From the NCBI RefSeq assembly GCF_003202155.1, contig NZ_QFLI01000008.1, positions 1 to 64,000 on the forward strand: a stretch of DNA of 64,000 bases, read 5' to 3'. Below, piece by piece: positions 27,027 to 36,120 of this stretch. Origin of the DNA: Marinifilum breve (lineage in GTDB: Bacteria; Bacteroidota; Bacteroidia; Bacteroidales; Marinifilaceae). Positions within the stretch are counted from its first letter, which is position 1, and each line of letters begins with the position of its first letter. The notes beneath the pieces were generated by a model that was not told where the DNA came from, searched no databases, and saw nothing but the letters and a program-made list of their open reading frames with translations. The position numbers and the translations under genes are program-made.

Positions 27027-28292
27027 TTATCTTTTATAGAAAGGATATGAAGGTTTTATGTTTTTGTAGATGTCAGATTTCCTTTTAAAATCGATATAAC
27101 GATTTACCCTTGATTCAATCAAAGCAATTCCAATGTAAATGGAAAGAAATACATCCACCAGAAAATAATTAGCTTGCTGAGTAGCCAGACAGGACAGAAA
27201 CATAAAAAACATCGCCATTGTCAATTGGTTGTGACTGCTTTCGGATCTAGCAATAGCCTTGTAAAGCGTTATTAGAAATAACATATACAAAACGAAACCA
27301 ATAATTCCATTGTCAACTAAAGTTTGAATAAATCCATTGTGAGCAAACAAAGGCATACCATCTTTCTGCTCATACCTTCGCATAGATTCTTCCATTCCCA
27401 TGCCAAACAGATAGGTAACAAAGTTGCTTTCATAAAGGTTGGTCAGGTAAATATCAGCAATTTGTATACGACCAGATCCTACAGTTTCATAAGCCGATTT
27501 GTCTTCCTGGCCTGCACGGTCATCCATGATTCTTCTTCGGAATCCCTCGTTGGTTTGGAACAAAACCGACAATCCAATTGCCATTAGCACTCCAAAAGCT
27601 GCAATTTTCCCAAGGTTTTTAAAGGATATTTTTCTGGCAAATAAAACAATGGTGCCAACCAAAAACATCATCCAACCTGTTCTTGTATAGGTTTTAAAAA
27701 GAAAAAACACACCTATAATCAAGAGGGGAATCACAATTAGGTTTACTCTAAAGTTTCCTCTTTTATTAGCCACAAAATCAAGAAGCACAACACTTGCGAC
27801 AGCCAATACTGCAGACGAATAATGTGGTGCTCCAAGCATTCCAATCAATCCATCAATTTGTGTATCCTCCATCCATAACATTGTGGTTACTGGCGCATCA
27901 AATACTCCAAAATAATAAGGAATATTGCACACGATAAAAAAGGCTGCCATGAAAACGGGAACCAACCTTAACTTTTTTAAAGCACTTGCGCTATTAATAT
28001 TTAGGTAAATCCAATGAACAAATACTGGTATGGTTAGGTACTTTACAAAATTGATAATGGAGTCTACCGGAAACTTAAAGAATGATACATTCACCAAATT
28101 CTTAGCTGCAAACAAGTAAGCTAAAACCAGGAATGCATGCCCAGTTTTCTGACCCACAACTCTTGATATCAGATATAACAGTAAAGGCAGTTTCCACAAA
28201 TAAACCATCTCTTGTCCACCAACTGTAAATCCTTTTAGGTAAAAGGCTACAAAAAAGATGAGAAACCAGAATCCTATTTCGATATACCTCAT
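27027..28292 (-). CDS. O-antigen ligase/polymerase-like membrane protein (Wzy)
   Basis: 421 residues with about 10-12 hydrophobic segments (for example YIEIGFWFLIFFVAFYLKGF, SSAVLAVASVVLLDFVA, IIGFVLYMLFLITLYKAIA). The large external loop with TYTRTGWMMF and FAHNGFIQTLVDNGIIG is typical of the Wzy_C/O-antigen ligase family. It should polymerise flipped repeat units in the periplasm. It overlaps the aminotransferase-like gene by 4 bp. Confidence 0.88.
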   Translation of the reverse strand: MRYIEIGFWFLIFFVAFYLKGFTVGGQEMVYLWKLPLLLYLISRVVGQKTGHAFLVLAYLFAAKNLVNVSFFKFPVDSIINFVKYLTIPVFVHWIYLNINSASALKKLRLVPVFMAAFFIVCNIPYYFGVFDAPVTTMLWMEDTQIDGLIGMLGAPHYSSAVLAVASVVLLDFVANKRGNFRVNLIVIPLLIIGVFFLFKTYTRTGWMMFLVGTIVLFARKISFKNLGKIAAFGVLMAIGLSVLFQTNEGFRRRIMDDRAGQEDKSAYETVGSGRIQIADIYLTNLYESNFVTYLFGMGMEESMRRYEQKDGMPLFAHNGFIQTLVDNGIIGFVLYMLFLITLYKAIARSESSHNQLTMAMFFMFLSCLATQQANYFLVDVFLSIYIGIALIESRVNRYIDFKRKSDIYKNIKPSYPFYKR

Positions 28293-29248
28293 TGCTTTAA
28301 CAATTGTATGATCAATTTACAAATCCTATCCATATCCAACAATCCGTAACGCTGATCAACAGGAAGAGGAATCAGATACTTGGCCAATTTGTATTCCAGT
28401 TTATCTGATTCTACATTTTGAATCACACTTGGCCAATAGCTTGCGGTATAAATCTCCTGCAGCATCAACTCTTCTCTTAAATTATCAATTTCCACATAGA
28501 AAGGATAAACCATTGGTCCATCAATATCCGCATCATTAATGCTTAATCCATTGTATCCCTTCAACTTTAAATGTAGGTATTGAAAATTTCGATTTCTTCT
28601 GCTTTTAACTGCTGTATAGTCAATACTAGATAGAATTCTGTAGGTTAAATCAGACATCAATTTTATCTCCTGACCACACAAATACTCTTCATTTCTCTTG
28701 AATGCCGGATAACCATCATTAGGACCATTCTCTAATCTTCTCAACAAATGCTCGCTTCTTTTCCAGGATACTTCTTGCTTAAAATCCATGTACGGCGCAC
28801 TATCCGTGCTCAAATAGGCTCCATCGCTTACACCGAAAAACTTTCTTGTCGAATAAAAGGTATCAAAACCTTGCACTGGAACTTCAAAAAAGGCCTGAGA
28901 ATTGTCGACTATTAAATTGTGCAAACGTCTTGTCAAAAAGTTCACATACCTTCCTTTTAATCCAAAGTAATTGATTGCCAAGAAAGCCTCATCCTTTTCT
29001 GGATAAATGAGTTGATCTGGTTCCAATTGCATATTAATTGGATATTTCTCATACTTCAGCCCCAATTTTAAAATGGGTTCCATGACTGCATCACAAGAAT
29101 ATTCAGGCAAATAGATTTTCTTATAGGCACGAGCTCTTAGGATATACTCCAGGCAGTTCCGTCCGGTATTCAAACGAATTAAGTTCGGATAGTACTCCGA
29201 TTCGAATCGGTTCTCCAATTCAAAATATCCGCCAATCGCCCTAACCAT
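28289..29248 (-). CDS. PLP-aminotransferase-fold protein of the capsule locus
   Basis: 319 residues, shorter than the DegT/DnrJ family (about 370-400). The N-terminus has a DegT-like start (IRLNTGRNCLEYILRARAYKKIYLPEYSC). LIVDNSQAFFEV holds the expected PLP-contacting Asp, and FYSTRKFFGVSDGAYL holds a lysine at the position of the Schiff-base lysine. The C-terminal part is reduced. It could aminate a sugar or transfer an amino acid; a non-catalytic role is also possible. Both neighbours are close: Wzy overlaps it by 4 bp and the ATP-grasp gene lies 6 bp upstream. Confidence 0.7.
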   Translation of the reverse strand: MVRAIGGYFELENRFESEYYPNLIRLNTGRNCLEYILRARAYKKIYLPEYSCDAVMEPILKLGLKYEKYPINMQLEPDQLIYPEKDEAFLAINYFGLKGRYVNFLTRRLHNLIVDNSQAFFEVPVQGFDTFYSTRKFFGVSDGAYLSTDSAPYMDFKQEVSWKRSEHLLRRLENGPNDGYPAFKRNEEYLCGQEIKLMSDLTYRILSSIDYTAVKSRRNRNFQYLHLKLKGYNGLSINDADIDGPMVYPFYVEIDNLREELMLQEIYTASYWPSVIQNVESDKLEYKLAKYLIPLPVDQRYGLLDMDRICKLIIQLLKQ

Positions 29249-29254
29249 ATGTAT

Positions 29255-30460
29255 TTATTCGAGTTCAACTGCAATAAATTCTTCAATCTTATCCATCATC
29301 TTGTTGCGTATCTCAAGGTTTGGAAATTCCAGTAGCCCAATTCCTACTGTGCAGTTCGAACCCTTAAATTTGAAGACATCTCCTCCCTTTTCAACCATCA
29401 ACCTGATGTCAAGAACATAGTCGGTTATAGTTTCATGAACTTTAACCGATTTAAATTTTCCATCCCTATTGGAATGAATCACATAAGTTGTATAAAACTT
29501 ATCAATATCTTTTCGATTGTGGATTTTGGGTTCTTCCCCCATACAAGCATCCACACTCATTTTAATCATATCCACATTACTGGCACACTTGATTATATCC
29601 GGAATGCAATTACCACCATTTCTTGCGCCGATCTCAATTAAATATACTTCATCATTTTCAGCTACAATCACCTCAATATTAAAGCCGCCGAACTTTATTT
29701 TCAGTAAATCAATTGCTCGCTGCAACTCCGATTGAATTTTAGCATGAATGTGTTCTGGCAGCAAGGAAGGGTAATTAATACTTGAAGGCACAAATGGGTT
29801 TACTTCAACATTGTTTCGCTGATCTCCCAGGTAATAGGCAATAATTTTACCATCATACACAAAAATATCACCATCCAGTTGTGGATATTGCTTCTCGATA
29901 AACTCTTCAACAATAAACCTTTTACAGCGAGAGAATTTCATGGCATAATCAATGGCCTTATCCATTTCCCAAAAATCATTTACCGCACTAATCCCCTTAC
30001 TCCCACTCGAATCAACTGGTTTCACGATGATAGGGTATCTGAATTGATCACTGGAACCTGCGAAATCTTTCAAACTTCCATATGCCCCATAGGATGGAGT
30101 ATTAAATTTCTTTAATCTTAAAAAGCTTTTATACAAATCTTTTTCCGACAAGGTCTTAACTGCCTTGTACGGATTTCCAGGCAAACCCATTTTCTCAGCC
30201 ACATAGGCAGCTGTAGGTGCTGCCGGATCTGATGCATATGCCAATATCCCATCAATTTCTAATTTACGGCCCAACTTTAGAACCGCCTTTAGATCTGTAG
30301 TACTAACATTATAAAATTCATCGGCAAATTTGTGTCCAGGATTATCTGGATTATAATCGCACGTTATTACATAAAAATCCTTGGCCTTCGCATATTTAAT
30401 GCAAGGAATTTGGAAGGATGTTCCTCCAAGAATTAGTATTTTCTTTTTTTGATTTTGCAT
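29255..30460 (-). CDS. ATP-grasp enzyme (carbamoyl-phosphate-synthase-like)
   Basis: 401 residues from the ATG at 30460. A longer frame starts at 30499, but MQNQKKKILILGGTSFQIPC is the natural beginning of the N-terminal Rossmann-like domain. The ATP-grasp domain shows YPIIVKPVDSSGSKGISAV (ATP-binding lysine and glycine loop) and EVYLIEIGARNGGNCIPDII (metal site). It probably forms an amide or ester with a carboxylate substrate. It is the second ATP-grasp protein in the locus and is not closely similar to the first. Context places it with sugar-modifying genes. Confidence 0.83.
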   Translation of the reverse strand: MQNQKKKILILGGTSFQIPCIKYAKAKDFYVITCDYNPDNPGHKFADEFYNVSTTDLKAVLKLGRKLEIDGILAYASDPAAPTAAYVAEKMGLPGNPYKAVKTLSEKDLYKSFLRLKKFNTPSYGAYGSLKDFAGSSDQFRYPIIVKPVDSSGSKGISAVNDFWEMDKAIDYAMKFSRCKRFIVEEFIEKQYPQLDGDIFVYDGKIIAYYLGDQRNNVEVNPFVPSSINYPSLLPEHIHAKIQSELQRAIDLLKIKFGGFNIEVIVAENDEVYLIEIGARNGGNCIPDIIKCASNVDMIKMSVDACMGEEPKIHNRKDIDKFYTTYVIHSNRDGKFKSVKVHETITDYVLDIRLMVEKGGDVFKFKGSNCTVGIGLLEFPNLEIRNKMMDKIEEFIAVELE

Positions 30461-30479
30461 GATGTAATCCGAAATTAAA

Positions 30480-31244
30480 TCATCCGATATTGAAGTCATT
30501 CAACAATTCTATCACCATGGCTTTATCATTAAACATAAGCACATCAATAATTGAAAGGTATGGAACAAAATCATTTTCAAATTGCTTGTAACTCACTTTT
30601 CCCGACTCTATAAAACCCAAATCGATTCCATGCATTGCAAAGTAATCTTTGTGGTAAAGAGATTTCCCTCCAATCGGATTGATATAGGTATCACAAGCAA
30701 GCATCTTACTGATGCTAATCAGTCTATCGGCTTTGTCTTGTCCTTTTGTTTCACTAAACTCTTCTGATGATTTCATCCAGTTCAATTCCATATTCATATA
30801 CCTGCAAACCACAAGAATACTTAAAATGGCAAGATCTCCTATATTTGAATACTCTCCCACAAAAACAGATTCTATTACATCTCTAACTTCTTTGTAATAT
30901 GGCGCTTTTGCGTATGCTAACTTTAGCTGATGGCGAAATTTTTTAATAAACAATTGCTTTTCTACCAGCTCAATTTCATTGATGAGTTTGTTTTGACTTG
31001 CTTTTCGCAATGGAATGGTAAACATGAATTCCTTTCCATTTGCCAGTATTTGATTTCTATTGATCCAGCCGCGTTTGATAAAATTTACGTCATCGTAAAA
31101 AACTACATTCTCAACAGAGTGAAGCAACTGAAAATATCCCAAATAAGGAAATACATAGGGTTGAATAATTGCAACACTATCAGGCAGTGGGAATTCGCAG
31201 ATTCTAACCTGCTTCTCCAATTTTTGATACGAATTTGGTCTCAT
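30480..31244 (-). CDS. WbqC family protein
   Basis: 254 residues from the ATG at 31244. The frame extends upstream to a TTG at 31295, which would overlap the GT2 gene by 46 bp and is unlikely. The family signature is clear: VAIIQPYVFPYLGYFQLLHSVENVVFYDDV followed by INRNQIL and later TYINPIGGKSLY. WbqC proteins occur in O-antigen and capsule loci; a link with modification of amino sugars has been proposed, but the reaction is not firmly known. It sits 5 bp after the GT2 gene. Confidence 0.88.
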   Translation of the reverse strand: MRPNSYQKLEKQVRICEFPLPDSVAIIQPYVFPYLGYFQLLHSVENVVFYDDVNFIKRGWINRNQILANGKEFMFTIPLRKASQNKLINEIELVEKQLFIKKFRHQLKLAYAKAPYYKEVRDVIESVFVGEYSNIGDLAILSILVVCRYMNMELNWMKSSEEFSETKGQDKADRLISISKMLACDTYINPIGGKSLYHKDYFAMHGIDLGFIESGKVSYKQFENDFVPYLSIIDVLMFNDKAMVIELLNDFNIG

Positions 31245-31249
31245 AGGAA

Positions 31250-32212
31250 TCAAACTACCATTTTCAATTTTTTGCGTGTAGCATATACAAAGCAATACAA
31301 CGAATCGAATATCGGATATTGCGAAAGCATCAAATACGGAAAGCTTTCTCCAACCGATGAATCCTTAAAATATTGAAGGCATGTTTCTCTCAAATCCTCA
31401 TCCTTCAAGAATATTGCAAACTTTAGCAATTCACGATGATACATTTTGTTGATAAATGGCTCTAAATCTTCACACCCAAACTTCTTGATGTAATGCCTCT
31501 TAATATCATATCGATCACTAAAGAATCTAAAATCTCCCATCACATCTAACCCATGAGTTGCAGAAGTTCCATGAATACGATAGGTAATGGTATCATCAGC
31601 CAAGTAATGTACTTTCATTCTGGCTGCAGATTCTATCCACAAAGGATAATCACCCATTCTCCAGTTGTGCTTCCTGATTGGTTCTCCAATTCGAATGGCC
31701 TGCAACAAATCATTTCTCATACAAACCGATGCTGTAGCAATGTGATTGCCTCTGATCAAATCCGAAAGAACATTTCCACACGGCAGATTCTTGCCATCCC
31801 TAATACCTTTTAAAAATTTATCTCCTTTTTGACATGAAAAATTGGTATGTACCAATCCATAATCGGTATTTGCTTCCAAAAAATCAACCTGCTTTTGGAG
31901 TTTATAAGGATCAGTCCAATAATCGTCACCCTCGCAAAAAGCTACATACTTTCCCCGACAAGCCTCATCGGTTCTTTGATCATTAATGGTTGCACCTACA
32001 TTATTTTCGCTTGTAATAACTCGAATAATACCAGGATATTTCGCAGCGTATTCCTGGATTACCTCCATTGTTTTATCCGTACTGCAATCTTCACCAATAA
32101 TATATTCGAAATCAAAATTTGTTTTCTGATTCAAGATTCCTTCAATACACTGAGCAATAAATTTCTCATGATTGTAGGTTATGGTTTTTACACTTACCAA
32201 AGGCTTATCCAT
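31250..32212 (-). CDS. glycosyltransferase family 2
   Basis: 320 residues, GT-A fold: VSVKTITYNHEKFIAQCIEGIL, IIGEDCSTDKTMEV and the DxD-like FCEGDDYWTDPYKLQKQ. Like related capsule enzymes it has a C-terminal helical extension. It should transfer a sugar onto the growing lipid-linked unit in the cytoplasm. It lies 9 bp after the DegT aminotransferase gene. Confidence 0.93.
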   Translation of the reverse strand: MDKPLVSVKTITYNHEKFIAQCIEGILNQKTNFDFEYIIGEDCSTDKTMEVIQEYAAKYPGIIRVITSENNVGATINDQRTDEACRGKYVAFCEGDDYWTDPYKLQKQVDFLEANTDYGLVHTNFSCQKGDKFLKGIRDGKNLPCGNVLSDLIRGNHIATASVCMRNDLLQAIRIGEPIRKHNWRMGDYPLWIESAARMKVHYLADDTITYRIHGTSATHGLDVMGDFRFFSDRYDIKRHYIKKFGCEDLEPFINKMYHRELLKFAIFLKDEDLRETCLQYFKDSSVGESFPYLMLSQYPIFDSLYCFVYATRKKLKMVV

Positions 32213-32221
32213 AGGACTCGT

Positions 32222-33406
32222 TTATTTTTCTTTTGGGAATTTTCTTTTCTCTTTATAGGTTTTCAGAACTTTTACCGGCACTTTATTAGAATCAACTTGT
32301 ACCATTTCTGAAATAATGGAAATAATCAAATCAACGATTTCATCTGCCAAATCAGGATACAAAGGCAAGCATATAATCTGCCTTGATACTTCAAAAGCAA
32401 TATCTAATCCTTTAGCCGAAGGCAATCCTCTATAGGTTGGAAACTCACTTATTAATGGGTAAAAATATCTACGTCCATAAATTCCATGTTTCTTTAATTC
32501 TTCAAACAAATCATCTCTGCTTCTGCCAAACTCCGACTCATCTATGAATATTGGAAAGTAAGAATAATTGTAATCTACCTCCTGCGGTTCATCCAAATAC
32601 CTTACTCCAGGAATATTCTCCAATCCTTGCTTGTACTTTTCAGTGATATGCTTTCGACCATCAATCACGGTATCGAAATATTTTAATTGCAACAATCCGT
32701 AAGCCGCCTGCAACTCGTTCATTTTTGCATTAATCCCCGGAGCAACTACTGTAGTCTCGTTTGCAATTCCGAAATTCTTAAGATAATCCAATCGCTTTTT
32801 GGTCTTAATATCATGACAGATAATCGCTCCTCCTTCAATAGTATTGAATACCTTGGTTGCATGGAAACTAACGATTGATAAATCACCATAATTAAGAACA
32901 CTTGAACCCTTTAAGCGAACACCAAAGGCATGAGCAGCATCATAAATCACCTTTAAGCCATAGTAATCTGCTAAATCCTGAATCTTATCTACCTCACAAG
33001 GATTACCATACACATGAACTGGAAGAATGGCAGTAGTTGCCGGTGTAATGGCAGCCTCAATTCTCTCGGGATCCAAATTGCAGTAATCAGGCTCTATATC
33101 CACAAAAACAGGTTTGATATGGTTCCACCATAATGAATGCGTTGTGGCAACAAAACTATATGGTGTGGTAATTACCTCTCCTTTTATTCTCAAACACTGA
33201 AGTGCAGCCATTAAAGCCAAGGTTCCATTTGCAAATAACACTACGTAGGGAACCCCCAGGTAGTTTGCCAAGGCCTTTTCAAATTCCTGATGATATTTTC
33301 CATTATTGGTAAGCCACCTACTATCCCAAATATCAGCCAATAAAGGAATAAACTCGTTAAGAGGTGGTAATTGAGGTCTTGTTACTAATATTTTACGTTT
33401 TTCCAT
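32222..33406 (-). CDS. DegT/DnrJ/EryC1/StrS sugar aminotransferase
   Basis: 394 residues, full family length. The PLP-binding elements are FANGTLALMAAL, VIYDAAHAFGV (Asp) and the Schiff-base lysine in VSFHATKVFNTIEGGAII. It produces a 3- or 4-amino sugar nucleotide from a keto-sugar. No matching dehydratase gene is in the window, so the keto-sugar must come from elsewhere. It overlaps the flippase gene by 22 bp. Confidence 0.93.
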   Translation of the reverse strand: MEKRKILVTRPQLPPLNEFIPLLADIWDSRWLTNNGKYHQEFEKALANYLGVPYVVLFANGTLALMAALQCLRIKGEVITTPYSFVATTHSLWWNHIKPVFVDIEPDYCNLDPERIEAAITPATTAILPVHVYGNPCEVDKIQDLADYYGLKVIYDAAHAFGVRLKGSSVLNYGDLSIVSFHATKVFNTIEGGAIICHDIKTKKRLDYLKNFGIANETTVVAPGINAKMNELQAAYGLLQLKYFDTVIDGRKHITEKYKQGLENIPGVRYLDEPQEVDYNYSYFPIFIDESEFGRSRDDLFEELKKHGIYGRRYFYPLISEFPTYRGLPSAKGLDIAFEVSRQIICLPLYPDLADEIVDLIISIISEMVQVDSNKVPVKVLKTYKEKRKFPKEK

Positions 33407-34845
33407 CTTCGTGTAGGTATAATTTCTTTAAGAATTAAAATACCATCGCTAACTGCTTCTTGTTTTGTAGCACAAGCCAATAGTAGGTATGTTCCGATAC
33501 CTGCTAGTATCTGAAAAGAGAGTGAAAGAATCTGATTTTGTATCAACCAACCAATGCTCATAACTGCAGCACTTACAAGTGTGATCAAAAAGGTTTGACT
33601 CACGTCTTTAATTTGATTGATGGTTGAGTAGGAAATTAACTTCCCTGTATAATATGCATTAATAAAAAAGCTTATGAAAGAGGTTACAATTTGTCCAACA
33701 ATTAATCCCATAATTCCCCATTGCAAACCAATAACAATTGCCAATACGACAAATACTTTTTTAATAATTTCCAGGTAGAGAAATAGATCGGATCTGCCTT
33801 TTACCTTTAAAATATTCAAGTTTGATGAATGCAAAGTGTAGATCATACCCGCAATACACAAAAGTTGAAAATAAGGAACCGATGGCATCCATTTTTCACC
33901 CAAGACAATTGAGAACAATGGTTCAGCCATTACAGCCAATCCAATCATCAATGGAAAATTGATAAAGACCAAAAGCTTAATGAGTTTTCTGAACCCCATT
34001 CGAAGCCTTTCATTCTCGTCCTGAATTTTTGAAAAGGCAGGAAATGTGACGTTGCCGACCACCTGCGCTAAAGTAGCAACGGGTACTTGCTGAAACTTTT
34101 TAGCCTGATCGTAAAAGCCTAATGCGGTTGCAGAGAACATTCTACCAATTACCAGCAAATAAATGTTTTCAAATGTCTGACTGATTAAACCTGACAACAA
34201 CAACTTCGATCCAAAATTGAATAAACCTTTAAATGATTTGATCGAAAAAACCATACTTGGTCGCCAGGAACTCTTGACCCAAAACAATAGGGTTCTGAAT
34301 ACATAAATACCCATTACCTGCGCAGCCAAAGCCCAAACTCCAAAGTTCAATAATGCCAAACCAATTCCCAATACCGCAGACAGAATATTTGCTGTTACAA
34401 CTACTTGTGCAATGGCTTTAAAGTTCATGTCAATCTTGAACTTTACAAATTGAATCAAGCCAAAAGAATTGATCACCAAAATCAAACAAACTACTCTGGT
34501 TAAATCCACCAGTTCCGGTGTTCTAAAAAAATCAGCAATCAAAGGAGCTGTAAAAAACAATATCAGGTAAAGAACAAGTCCTATGCTAATATTAAAGAAG
34601 AATACCGTTGAAAAATCCGTCTGATCTGCATTCTTCTTCTGAATCAAAGCATTATCAAAACCACTATCAATAAAGGCCTGCGATACCGCGATAAAAATAG
34701 CTAGCATTCCAAGTAGACCAAAATCTCGAGGCTCTAGCAACCGTGCTAAAATAATTTGCGATATCAAAAGAATAAATTGACTCCCAAACTTTTCCACAAA
34801 GCTCCAGAAAACGCCTTTAATGGTTTTGCTCTTTAAATCAGACAT
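33385..34845 (-). CDS. lipopolysaccharide/capsule repeat-unit flippase (Wzx-like, MOP family)
   Basis: 486 residues with about 14 hydrophobic segments. The N-terminal signature TIKGVFWSFVEKFGSQFILLISQIILARLLEPRDFGLLGML is typical of the polysaccharide transporter branch. It should flip undecaprenyl-linked units across the inner membrane before Wzy polymerisation. It lies 12 bp after wecB in transcript order. Confidence 0.93.
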   Translation of the reverse strand: MSDLKSKTIKGVFWSFVEKFGSQFILLISQIILARLLEPRDFGLLGMLAIFIAVSQAFIDSGFDNALIQKKNADQTDFSTVFFFNISIGLVLYLILFFTAPLIADFFRTPELVDLTRVVCLILVINSFGLIQFVKFKIDMNFKAIAQVVVTANILSAVLGIGLALLNFGVWALAAQVMGIYVFRTLLFWVKSSWRPSMVFSIKSFKGLFNFGSKLLLSGLISQTFENIYLLVIGRMFSATALGFYDQAKKFQQVPVATLAQVVGNVTFPAFSKIQDENERLRMGFRKLIKLLVFINFPLMIGLAVMAEPLFSIVLGEKWMPSVPYFQLLCIAGMIYTLHSSNLNILKVKGRSDLFLYLEIIKKVFVVLAIVIGLQWGIMGLIVGQIVTSFISFFINAYYTGKLISYSTINQIKDVSQTFLITLVSAAVMSIGWLIQNQILSLSFQILAGIGTYLLLACATKQEAVSDGILILKEIIPTRRWKNVKY

Positions 34846-34857
34846 GCTTTTGTAAAG

Positions 34858-36081
34858 CTAGGCAACAATACGTTCCCGAATGGATGATGCTTTTTTCAAT
34901 TCCTGTACAATCCTGATGCAAGCTTTCCCATCACCATAAGGATTGATGGCTTGAGCCATTTTTCGATAAGTTGCATCTTCACGGAACAACAAATCAACCG
35001 ATTCTATGATTTTCTGAGAATCCGTGCCAACCAGTTTTACTGTACCAGCTGTTAAAGCTTCTGGTCTTTCGGTTGTATCCCTCATCACAAGAACTGGTTT
35101 GCCCAAAAATGGAGCTTCCTCTTGAATACCTCCCGAATCAGTAAGTATCAAGTAAGACAAATCCATCAGGTAAACAAATGGCAGGTAATCAATCGGATCT
35201 ATCAAAAAGATATTGTTATTTGAATTACTTTCTGAATCTGCACCTTGTCCTAAAATATCATAAACTGGTTTTTGAACATTAGGATTCAAATGAACCGGAT
35301 ATACAAAATCTACTTCAGGATGTTTCTCAGCCAAAAACTTAATTGACTCACATATATTTAAAAATCCTCTTCCAAAATTTTCTCTTCTATGTCCTGTAAT
35401 CAATACCATTTTGCGGGTTCGATATACCCACTCGGCAACACGACCTGTTGAAATTCCTTTTGCTTGCAACACATTCACAATATCCATAACCACTTTCGAA
35501 GAGCGATGTATTTTTGTAAGTGTCAGCTGAAGCGCATCAATCACAGTATTGCCAGTAACCACAATTCTACTTTTTGAAATGCCTTCATCCATTAAATTCT
35601 TTTGTGCCATTATGGTTGGAGCAAAGTGCCATTGTGCCAAACGACCTGTAATTTGTCTGTTAGCCTCTTCGGGCCATGGCGAATACAGATTATTGGTACG
35701 CAAACCTGCCTCGATATGAGCCACAGGAATTTGCTGATAGTAAGCTGCCAAAGCCGTTGTGGATGATGTAGTAGTATCGCCATGAACCAGAACCAAATCA
35801 GGATCTGCCACTTTCAATACATCTCTCATGCCTATTAAAACACGACTGGTAACATCGTATAAATCCTGACCTGATTTCATGATTTGTAAATCATATTCAG
35901 GTACGATTTCGAAAAGATTCAATACCTGATCCAACATCTCGCGGTGTTGCCCAGTTACACATACAATGGTTTCAAACTGTTCCGGATATTTCTGGAACTC
36001 CTTAACCAAAGGTGCCATTTTAATGGCTTCTGGTCGAGTGCCAAAAACCAACAATACCCTATATTTATTATTCTCACTCAT
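34858..36081 (-). CDS. wecB: UDP-N-acetylglucosamine 2-epimerase (non-hydrolysing)
   Basis: 407 residues. The start VLLVFGTRPEAIKMAPLVKEF is diagnostic, as are VTGQHREMLDQVL, VLVHGDTTTSSTTALAAYY, HIEAGLRT and LTDSGGIQEEAPFLGKPVLVMRDTTERPE. It makes UDP-ManNAc from UDP-GlcNAc. A short polar insert (GADSESNSNNN, about 290) is not typical and probably forms a surface loop. It is paired with wecC, 39 bp upstream. Confidence 0.95.
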   Translation of the reverse strand: MSENNKYRVLLVFGTRPEAIKMAPLVKEFQKYPEQFETIVCVTGQHREMLDQVLNLFEIVPEYDLQIMKSGQDLYDVTSRVLIGMRDVLKVADPDLVLVHGDTTTSSTTALAAYYQQIPVAHIEAGLRTNNLYSPWPEEANRQITGRLAQWHFAPTIMAQKNLMDEGISKSRIVVTGNTVIDALQLTLTKIHRSSKVVMDIVNVLQAKGISTGRVAEWVYRTRKMVLITGHRRENFGRGFLNICESIKFLAEKHPEVDFVYPVHLNPNVQKPVYDILGQGADSESNSNNNIFLIDPIDYLPFVYLMDLSYLILTDSGGIQEEAPFLGKPVLVMRDTTERPEALTAGTVKLVGTDSQKIIESVDLLFREDATYRKMAQAINPYGDGKACIRIVQELKKASSIRERIVA

Positions 36082-36120
36082 ATTCTTAATTCTTAGATGG
36101 TAAAAAAAGTAGTAGACGTA

